DNA of 23,736 bases. Source: a virus. Both the position numbers and the translations under genes were made by a program. The stretch is from positions 1 through 23,736 of the IMG/VR virus record IMGVR_UViG_3300001750_000025; one strand, written 5' to 3'. How positions within the stretch are numbered: position 1 is the first letter of the stretch; every line of letters begins with the position of its first letter. Shown here piece after piece: positions 18,319 through 23,736 of this stretch. The notes below the pieces were generated by a model. The model did not search any database. It was not told the DNA's origin and was given only the letters and a program-made list of their open reading frames with translations.

Positions 18319-18394
18319 GCCGGTTTAGCTCAGTTGGTAGAGCACATGTTTTGTAATCATGATGTCGCGAGTTCGATTCTTGCAACCGGCACCA
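18319..18394 (+). tRNA. tRNA-Thr (TGT)
   Basis: Acceptor GCCGGTT/AACCGGC, D arm GCTC/GAGC, anticodon loop TTTGTAA with a stem of four pairs plus one T-T mismatch, T arm GCGAG-TTCGATT-CTTGC, discriminator A and encoded CCA. Starts one base after the previous tRNA. Confidence 0.9.
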
Positions 18395-18395
18395 C

Positions 18396-18471
18396 GCCCA
18401 CTTAGCTCAATGGATAGAGCGTCGGACTTCTAATCCGAAGGTTAAAGGTTCGAGTCCTTTAGTGGGCACCA
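18396..18471 (+). tRNA. tRNA-Arg (TCT)
   Basis: Acceptor GCCCACT/AGTGGGC, D arm GCTC/GAGC, anticodon stem TCGGA/TCCGA with loop CTTCTAA, T arm AAAGG-TTCGAGT-CCTTT, encoded CCA. Reads AGA/AGG, codons rare in many GC-rich hosts. Confidence 0.92.
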
Positions 18472-18473
18472 AA

Positions 18474-18547
18474 TCCTTCTTCGTCTAATGGTAGGACGCT
18501 ACACTTTGGATGTAGAAATACTTGTTCGAATCGAGTAGAGGGAACCA
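18474..18547 (+). tRNA. tRNA-Gln (TTG)
   Basis: Acceptor TCCTTCT/AGAGGGA with one T-G pair, D arm GTCT/GGAC, anticodon stem CTACA/TGTAG with loop CTTTGGA (anticodon TTG), T arm ACTTG-TTCGAAT-CGAGT, encoded CCA. The last A of CCA is the first base of the next start codon. Confidence 0.85.
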
Positions 18548-18711
18548 TGAACTGTAAACAGTGTAAACAAGATTTAGAAGATGATAAATTCCTCCCCGTC
18601 AGAAGGGGTCGGAAGGTTAGAATATGTAATGATTGTGCTGTAGGCAATATGAGAAAATGGGCAGCATCTCAGATGGTTGGTAAGATGCCGGAAGAATTTG
18701 AAGAGAAATAG
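18547..18711 (+). CDS. Four-Cys zinc-finger-like protein overlapping a tRNA end
   Basis: 54 residues: MNCKQCKQDLEDDKFLPVRR, then GRKVRICNDCAVGNMRKW. CKQC... more exactly C3-x2-C6 and C27-x2-C30 give a two-pair zinc site with a basic surface between them. The ATG uses the terminal A of the encoded CCA of tRNA-Gln, and the only purine-rich ribosome-like bases (GAGGG) are inside the tRNA acceptor stem. tRNA maturation would therefore cut the 5' end of this mRNA at the start codon. Ends in an acidic helix (PEEFEEK). Confidence 0.55.
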   Translation: MNCKQCKQDLEDDKFLPVRRGRKVRICNDCAVGNMRKWAASQMVGKMPEEFEEK

Positions 18712-18759
18712 AGGTGATGTTACATAGAACCGCTTAGACCGGGAAACCCCCGCATAAGA

Positions 18760-18791
18760 ATAAGCCCCGTGTCTAAGGATGCGGGGCTTAT
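18760..18791 (+). terminator. 10-bp hairpin, terminator-like
   Basis: ATAAGCCCCG (18760-18769) and CGGGGCTTAT (18782-18791) form a perfect 10-bp stem with a 12-nt loop. No long T-run follows. Its arms carry the AAGCCCCG / CGGGGCTT motif that recurs elsewhere. It separates the tRNA unit from the packaging genes. Confidence 0.55.
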
Positions 18792-18792
18792 C

Positions 18793-18801
18793 TGTTATAA
18801 T
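18793..18801 (+). promoter_or_regulatory. Extended -10 promoter candidate for terminase operon
   Basis: TGTTATAAT (18793-18801) is a perfect extended -10 (TGN plus TATAAT). No -35 is visible at 17 bp, where the hairpin lies. Transcription would start near 18808, about 23 bp before the terminase ATG. Confidence 0.45.
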
Positions 18802-18830
18802 GCTCAGGAGCTTGCAAGGCTGGAGCATTA

Positions 18831-20315
18831 ATGAAAGAAATTATAGAGGCTGTGCCCCCAGAACAACAGGGGGAGCTTCTTAAACTAATCAGAAAATATG
18901 AAGCCGCTGTTGGGCGAGAAAAAGCTCAAGGGCGGTTTCTTGATTTCGCGCGCGCGGTGTGGCCGAGTATTATTTTGGGCTCCCATATCGAGATTATGGC
19001 ACAAGCCTTTGAAGACATTGTCTCAGGCAAGCTAAAGCGCCTCATCATTAATATGCCTCCCAGACACTCAAAATCAGAGATGTCCTCGTATCTTCTTCCG
19101 GCATATTTCCTCGGGAAATATCCTGACAAGAAACTCATTCAATCCTCGCATAATGCTGACCTTGCGGTCGATTTTGGGGCTAAGGTTAGGAATCTTATCG
19201 ACACTCCGGGTTATCAAGAAATCTTTCCGGGCGTTGAGCTTCGCGCAGACAAGAAAGCTTCCGGTAAATGGGCTACAACCGCAGGTGGTGAATACTACGC
19301 TATTGGTGTTGGCGGTAAGATTGCTGGCCGTGGTGCTGATCTTTATATCATCGATGACCCGCATTCAGAACAGGATGCCATTGAAGCTTTAGGAAATCCC
19401 GAAAAATGGGATAAGGTCTATGAATGGTATACAGGTGGTCCTCGTCAGCGTCTTCAGCCGGGTGGTGCTATTTGTATTGTTATGACTAGATGGTCAACTC
19501 ATGATCTAACTGGTCAGGTGCTTCGCTCCCAAGAAGAGCGGGGTGTTGATGAGTGGCGGGTGATTGAGTTGCCTGCGATTCTTCCAACTGGAAATATTCT
19601 GTGGCCCGAGTTCTGGCCAGAAGAAGAAATCAAGGCTGTTAAGAGTGAGCTTCCTGTCGGTAAGTGGATGGCTCAATACCAGCAAGACCCGACCTCAGAA
19701 GAGGGCGCTCTCATCAAGAGAGAATACTGGCAGGAATGGAGAGCTGATGAACCTCCGGATTGCTATTTCAAGATTGTTTCTTGGGATACTGCTTTTTTGA
19801 AGACTGAACGTTCAGATTATTCTGCCTGCACTGTATGGGGTATCTTTGATAAAATCGATGATGAAGGTCTTCCGCGCGCAAGTCTAATATTACTAGATGC
19901 CTTTAAGGGGAAGTTTGAATTTCCAGAACTCAAGCGGGAAGTATTGAAGGTGTGGAAAGATCAAGAACCTGATATGATGATTGTAGAACAAAAGGCTTCT
20001 GGTACATCACTAATTTCAGAGCTTAGATATATGGGTGTGCCGGTACAGGAATATACTCCCACTAGGGGGAATGATAAAGTTGCTAGGGTCAACTCTGTTA
20101 CGGATTTGTTTGCTAGCGGCCTTGTATGGCATCCGCCGAAGAGGTGGGCGCATGAGGTCATCGAAGAGTGTGCGGCATTTCCAAGTGGACGTAATGACGA
20201 TTTTGTTGATGCTACCACTCAGGCTTTACTGCGCTTTCGCCAAGGCGGCTTCATACGTGCAGACCTTGATGAAGACGACCAAGAAGTAGAACATAGAACG
20301 GCGGATTATTACTAA
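18831..20315 (+). CDS. terL: Terminase large subunit
   Basis: 494 residues beginning MKEIIEAVPPEQQGELLKL. The N-terminal ATPase has a Walker A-like MPPRHSKSE (75-83), Walker B LYIIDD (171-176) and the coupling motif VMTRWS (217-222). The C-terminal RNase H-like nuclease has SWDT (D319), VEQKASG (385-391 region) and DDFVDA (D457/D460), the three metal-binding sites. It cuts and pumps phage DNA into the prohead. Length is normal for the family. GGAG is 5 nt before the ATG. The portal starts on its stop codon (TAATG). The small subunit is not adjacent. Confidence 0.95.
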   Translation: MKEIIEAVPPEQQGELLKLIRKYEAAVGREKAQGRFLDFARAVWPSIILGSHIEIMAQAFEDIVSGKLKRLIINMPPRHSKSEMSSYLLPAYFLGKYPDKKLIQSSHNADLAVDFGAKVRNLIDTPGYQEIFPGVELRADKKASGKWATTAGGEYYAIGVGGKIAGRGADLYIIDDPHSEQDAIEALGNPEKWDKVYEWYTGGPRQRLQPGGAICIVMTRWSTHDLTGQVLRSQEERGVDEWRVIELPAILPTGNILWPEFWPEEEIKAVKSELPVGKWMAQYQQDPTSEEGALIKREYWQEWRADEPPDCYFKIVSWDTAFLKTERSDYSACTVWGIFDKIDDEGLPRASLILLDAFKGKFEFPELKREVLKVWKDQEPDMMIVEQKASGTSLISELRYMGVPVQEYTPTRGNDKVARVNSVTDLFASGLVWHPPKRWAHEVIEECAAFPSGRNDDFVDATTQALLRFRQGGFIRADLDEDDQEVEHRTADYY

Positions 20316-22645
20316 TGGGAAAACCTATTCCAGTCGAGCTTCCCGAGGGATTCGAAGAGACAGTAGAGATTGAACTAGAGGATGATGATCTTCCAGTGGC
20401 TGAACCATTACCAGAGGAGCCACCACTCGGGCACAGCGATAATCTTGCCGAGATTCTTCCAGAAGATGAGCTTAAAGAGATTTCACTTGAGTTAATCTCA
20501 AAATACGATGAAGACAAGTCCAACCGAGAAGAGTGGGAAAGGGCCTATACAAGGGGTCTTGATCTTCTTGGGTTTAAGAGAGAAGAAAGAACAAAGCCTT
20601 GGGCCGGCGCTTGCGGAGTCACCCATCCTCTTTTAGCTGAAGCCGTTGTGATGTTTCAAGCTCAATCAACAATGGAAATTTTCCCTGCGGCAGGGCCTTG
20701 CCGGGCAAAGATTATAGGGATTGAAAACACAGAAAAGAAAGCTCAGGCTAAACGGGTTGTGGAAGAGATGAATTTCTTCCTAACTGAAAAGATGACTGAA
20801 TACAGGGCTGAAACAGAACAGCTTTTATTCCAGCTCCCCTTAGCTGGCTCCGCATTTAAGAAGATTTATTTCCATCCTCCATATATGAGGCCAGTGAGTG
20901 TTTTTGTTCCTGCGGAGGATTTCGTTGTTCCTTATGGGGCGTCCGATCTTGTAACGTGTCATCGTTACACTCATGTAATGAGGAAATACCCAACTGAACT
21001 CCAGAAATTACAGGCCACTGGATTTTATAGTGATATAGAGGTGCCGGAGCCGGGACAGGAAATCAGAAACGATGTCACTGAAAAGAAGTCAGAATTAGAG
21101 GGTGAAGGCCGCTCTGTTAAAGATGAGCGTCATACAATCCTAGAGATGCATGTTGACTATGATTTCGGAGTTGATGAAGCCCCGATTGATTTACCTTATG
21201 TAGTCACCATTGATTACCATTCTGGTATTGTTCTTTCTATCCGACGCAACTGGCGTGAGGGTGATCCAAATTATGAAAAGAGAATGCACTTCGTCCACTA
21301 CTCGTATATTCCGGGGATGGGTTTTTATGGGGTTGGTCTTATTCAGCTCATTGGTGGGATTACTGCTTCTTCCACCTCCATCCTGCGCCAACTTGTCGAT
21401 GCCGGAACCTTGTCCAACCTCCCGGGTGGTCTTAAAACTAGGGGACTTAGAGTTAAGGGCGACGACACCCCGATTACTCCGGGTGAATTTAGGGATGTAG
21501 ATGTTCCTGCGGGTAAGATTTCTGAGAATATTTCTTTCCTTCCCTACAAAGAACCATCTGCTGTTTTATTCAATCTTTTGAATAGTTTAGTGGATGAGGG
21601 CAGACGTGTAGGCTCCATAGCTGACATGAAGATGGCAGATACGGGGGCTGAAACGCCAGTCGGCACAACACTTGCCATTCTTGAACGCGCCACGAAAGTC
21701 ATGAGCGCTGTTCATGCTCGACTTCATGACTCCCTAAAGGGAGAAATGAAAATCTTGACAGAGATCATCCATACAAGGATGCCTCCTAAATATGAGTATG
21801 ATGTTGGATCAGATGCGGACAGGTCTAGGGATTTTGATGGTCGCGTTGATGTTATCCCTGTTAGTGACCCAAACTCCGCAACAATGGCTCAAAGGCAAGT
21901 TCAATATCAAGCTGCCTTAACAATGGCAACTCAAGCCCCCGATATCTACGATATGAAGGAACTTCATCGAGAGGCCCTGCAATCTCTTGGGCTGAAGAAT
22001 GTTGATAAGATCGTGCCTCCGCCCGAAGAGGCGCAACCACTTGATCCTGTTGCTGAGAATATGAATATTATTACCAACAAACCAATCCGAGCGTTCCCCC
22101 ATCAAGATCATAAGGCCCATATGGAAGTTCATCTCAATGCCACTAAAGACCCGCGCATTACAGAGATGTTAGAGAACTCCCCGAATGCCCCGGCTATCAT
22201 GGGAGCGTTTGAGGCTCATATCGCAGAGCATATGGCCATGCAGTATCGAAGAGAGATTGAAGAGAAGCTTGGAGTGGCATTGCCGCCACCAGATGAACAG
22301 CTTCCGCCAGATATTGAGAATGATGTTGCCCGCTTGACGGCACGGGCTTCTAAGAAAGTTCTTGAGGAGGGCAAAGACGAAGTTGCCAAGCAGCAGGCTG
22401 AAGAAGCCATGAAAGATCCCGTCACTCAAATTGCCATGAGAGAGCAGGACATGAAGGAGGAGGAGCTTGCTCATGATAAAGAAATTGAGAGAGATGAGAT
22501 TGAGATAAAGCGTGAAGAGCTTGATATTAAGCGGGAGAAAATTCAGGCTGACAAGCAGGTTGCCGGCTTAAAAACCGCAACTGACCATCTTGACAAAAGT
22601 CGCGATAGGTCCATTAAGAAGACAGAAGTCAGGAATAAGAAATGA
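20315..22645 (+). CDS. Portal protein
   Basis: 776 residues beginning MGKPIPVELPEGFEETVEI. A strongly acidic N-terminal 60 residues leads into KPWAGACGVTHPLLAEAVVM, a characteristic portal segment, and the central motif HYSYIPGMGFYGVGLIQLIG followed by LVDAGTLSNLPGGLK. The C-terminal 90 residues are a charged helix. Large portals (about 700-800) are usual in podovirus-like and related phages. It forms the dodecameric DNA channel at one prohead vertex and docks the terminase. Position directly after terL supports this. The coding ATG overlaps the terL stop. Confidence 0.9.
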   Translation: MGKPIPVELPEGFEETVEIELEDDDLPVAEPLPEEPPLGHSDNLAEILPEDELKEISLELISKYDEDKSNREEWERAYTRGLDLLGFKREERTKPWAGACGVTHPLLAEAVVMFQAQSTMEIFPAAGPCRAKIIGIENTEKKAQAKRVVEEMNFFLTEKMTEYRAETEQLLFQLPLAGSAFKKIYFHPPYMRPVSVFVPAEDFVVPYGASDLVTCHRYTHVMRKYPTELQKLQATGFYSDIEVPEPGQEIRNDVTEKKSELEGEGRSVKDERHTILEMHVDYDFGVDEAPIDLPYVVTIDYHSGIVLSIRRNWREGDPNYEKRMHFVHYSYIPGMGFYGVGLIQLIGGITASSTSILRQLVDAGTLSNLPGGLKTRGLRVKGDDTPITPGEFRDVDVPAGKISENISFLPYKEPSAVLFNLLNSLVDEGRRVGSIADMKMADTGAETPVGTTLAILERATKVMSAVHARLHDSLKGEMKILTEIIHTRMPPKYEYDVGSDADRSRDFDGRVDVIPVSDPNSATMAQRQVQYQAALTMATQAPDIYDMKELHREALQSLGLKNVDKIVPPPEEAQPLDPVAENMNIITNKPIRAFPHQDHKAHMEVHLNATKDPRITEMLENSPNAPAIMGAFEAHIAEHMAMQYRREIEEKLGVALPPPDEQLPPDIENDVARLTARASKKVLEEGKDEVAKQQAEEAMKDPVTQIAMREQDMKEEELAHDKEIERDEIEIKREELDIKREKIQADKQVAGLKTATDHLDKSRDRSIKKTEVRNKK

Positions 22646-22830
22646 CTCCAACAGTATTTCTTCTAGCAGCTGGGGTGATTTTGGCATGTTGGTCTGTACT
22701 TTTAATTGGGGCGGCATCTCAAGACCCCGCGCCATCTCAAAATTCAGATTATCAAAGTCTTAAATGGACAATCCCCGCATCTCTAGTTCTCATCATAATG
22801 GGTATTATAAATTTCTTTGTTGGAGGATAA
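22642..22830 (+). CDS. Two-helix membrane protein, 62 residues
   Basis: Begins MTPTVFLLAAGVILACWSV; ATGA overlap with the portal stop. Hydrophobic helices at about 4-24 and 43-59, with a polar loop (SQDPAPSQNSDYQSLKW) between them. It has no clear ribosome site apart from the portal end, so translation is probably coupled. Function unknown. Confidence 0.6.
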   Translation: MTPTVFLLAAGVILACWSVLLIGAASQDPAPSQNSDYQSLKWTIPASLVLIIMGIINFFVGG

Positions 22831-23022
22831 ATGGACGAATATGAATACCTGATAGATAAGATTGACAAAGAAGTAGAAGCTGTATCATGTCCACTAGTAG
22901 ATGGTAGTTGCGATAACATGGCTGACTACTGCACTATAACCGGAAGGATTGCGGGGCTTAGGTGGTTCAAGAATGAAATCAAAGATTTGCGATCTAGAAG
23001 ATTGAGAGAGGATGAAGACTAA
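22831..23022 (+). CDS. Hypothetical protein, 63 residues
   Basis: Begins MDEYEYLIDKIDKEVEAVS, directly after the previous stop, with GGAGG upstream. Three Cys (CPLVDGSC...YC) lie in the middle; the rest is helical and charged (NEIKDLRSRRLREDED). It contains TGCGGGGCTT at 22950-22959. Not recognised. Confidence 0.6.
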   Translation: MDEYEYLIDKIDKEVEAVSCPLVDGSCDNMADYCTITGRIAGLRWFKNEIKDLRSRRLREDED

Positions 23023-23120
23023 TGAAGAAACCAATGAAGCGAAAAAGCTCTATGAAACCCAAGAAAATCATGGTTAAAAAACCCAAAGCAAAGAAATCCA
23101 AGAAGTCTAGGGGTTACTAG
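23022..23120 (+). CDS. Very Lys-rich 32-residue peptide
   Basis: MKKPMKRKSSMKPKKIMVKK, then PKAKKSKKSRGY. About half the residues are Lys or Arg. The ATG overlaps the preceding stop (TAATG). Its tail overlaps the convergent gene 23107-23334 by 14 bp. Such a chain is likely disordered and could bind DNA or the acidic portal N-terminus; this is inference from charge. Confidence 0.5.
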   Translation: MKKPMKRKSSMKPKKIMVKKPKAKKSKKSRGY

Positions 23121-23334
23121 GCTCATTTACTACTGTCTTAATCTGTATAAAGTAATTCTGTAGGGTTGGGTCGTAGGAGATTGTATAGCGCGGTTGTCCT
23201 CTAACCTCTGCATAAAATCTAAGTTTTTCATCTATTGTCATACTATCCATCTCCCTCGCAGGAAGCATGTAGTATTCTTCAATAGTTATGACAGTTTTTG
23301 TTTTCTCGGCAATATCCCTCCAGTTATTTGTCAT
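23107..23334 (-). CDS. Hypothetical protein, 75 residues
   Basis: Begins MTNNWRDIAEKTKTVITIE; ATG 23334 overlaps the end of the upstream leftward gene by 11 bp and has AGAGAGG 6 nt upstream; an ATG at 23361 is possible. Soluble, with several Tyr (YYMLPAREMD, FYAEVRGQPRYTISYD). It is convergent with the portal-linked genes. Unknown function. Confidence 0.55.
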   Translation of the reverse strand: MTNNWRDIAEKTKTVITIEEYYMLPAREMDSMTIDEKLRFYAEVRGQPRYTISYDPTLQNYFIQIKTVVNEPSNP

Positions 23335-23533
23335 TCCAAGCCTCTCTGAATTCATCTCCATATTGATAGAGTGAAAACGGGTCTCCTAGCCAAATCAATG
23401 CCTTCATATGGGCATTGTACTTCACTGATCCATAATCATCTATTAATTTGTAAAATTCTGATCCAGTGTGTTGGGAGCAATGTCTGATATTGGCAACCCA
23501 CGTGCAGTCTAATATCATGTTATGATTCATCAT
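23324..23533 (-). CDS. Hypothetical protein, 69 residues
   Basis: From ATG 23533 (MMNHNMILDCTWVANIRHCS). The open frame extends to a TTG at 23572 that would overlap the GroES-like start; neither start has a good ribosome site. Contains C and H residues (DCTWVANIRHCSQHTG) that could bind metal, then a Tyr/Trp-rich end. It is coupled to the gene after it and divergent from the co-chaperonin gene. Confidence 0.45.
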   Translation of the reverse strand: MMNHNMILDCTWVANIRHCSQHTGSEFYKLIDDYGSVKYNAHMKALIWLGDPFSLYQYGDEFREAWNDK

Positions 23534-23565
23534 TGTGGTGCAATCGCTTATAGCGCAAGGTGAAT

Positions 23566-23736
23566 ATGACAAAAGATAATGCGGGAGCTTCAGCTCTCCC
23601 GAAACCCGCTGGCTACAGTATGCTTATAGCCCTGCCGGAAGCTGAAGTCAAGACTGAAGGTGGAATTCTTTTACCAGAAGATGCTGCTGAGAAAGAGGCA
23701 CTAGCCACTATTCTTGGATTTGTCCTCAAGATGGGG
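23566..23736 (+). CDS. GroES-like co-chaperonin, 3' end cut by window edge
   Basis: 57 codons visible, beginning MTKDNAGASALPKPAGYSML. PAGYSMLIALPEAEVKTEGG then ILLPEDAAEKEA matches the start of GroES: P-x-G/D-R/Y-V/M-L-V/I ... KT-x-GGI-x-LP, the first strand and the start of the mobile loop. The protein would cap GroEL and help fold the phage capsid protein. AAGGTG lies 6 nt upstream. Phage co-chaperonins such as T4 gp31 sit with head genes, as here. The fold beyond the mobile loop is outside the window. Confidence 0.85.
   Translation, partial: MTKDNAGASALPKPAGYSMLIALPEAEVKTEGGILLPEDAAEKEALATILGFVLKMG

Noticed and set aside
1-23736. CRISPR array, insertion sequence or diversity-generating retroelement
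   Set aside because: No regularly spaced repeats of the right size, no transposase or reverse transcriptase frame, and no template/variable repeat pair were seen.

Overview
The window looks like part of a tailed double-stranded DNA phage (or prophage-like phage contig) that infects an alphaproteobacterium. The phage call rests on a large terminase with ATPase and nuclease motifs, a 776-residue portal protein starting on the terminase stop codon, a truncated GroES-like co-chaperonin at the right edge, a candidate small terminase, four clustered tRNA genes and dozens of tiny overlapping genes. The host call rests mainly on a GcrA-type regulator, a family known from alphaproteobacteria and their phages. 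The four tRNAs (Gly-TCC, Thr-TGT, Arg-TCT, Gln-TTG) all read A-ending codons, which fits an AT-richer phage in a GC-richer host.

Layout. Positions 1-2537 hold a leftward run of small, mostly membrane-associated genes coupled by ATGA/GTGA overlaps. Positions 2538-2777 are a divergent control region with a promoter-like element facing left, a sigma-70-like promoter facing right and three TTTCAC repeats spaced exactly 20 bp apart. Positions 2778-5284 go rightward: candidate small terminase, small membrane proteins and a compositionally distinct 205-residue protein with an acidic tail. Positions 5285-5907 hold no convincing gene but many short repeats and a change in strand composition; they may be an origin or control region. 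Positions 5908-18243 are a long rightward accessory region: a phosphoribosyltransferase-like protein, a cluster of small Cys-rich proteins, a SLOG-like nucleotide-binding protein, tandem paralogues, a DUF3768-like protein, a secreted His/Gly/Asp-rich protein next to an SPFH/Band-7 membrane protein, and GcrA. One leftward gene (11583-11798) interrupts it. Positions 18244-18547 are the tRNA array. From 18831 the packaging and head genes run to the right edge, interrupted by two leftward genes at 23107-23533.

The main unexplained signal is regulatory. A roughly 36-bp element built around CAAAATT-YY-GCCG and a later TTGC(C)ACAAT-like block recurs at least four times, with a shorter fifth copy, on both strands and always pointing at a nearby gene start. 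Several gene starts also have a strong hairpin immediately before the Shine-Dalgarno site, one being a 13-bp stem in a structured leader of about 150 nt. Together these suggest a phage-specific transcription and leader-processing scheme. A separate 10-mer, AAGCCCCGCA, is clearly over-represented on both strands.

All calls come from reading the sequence and remembered family features; no searches or folding programs were run. Most small genes are supported only by reading frame, ribosome-binding site and tight spacing.
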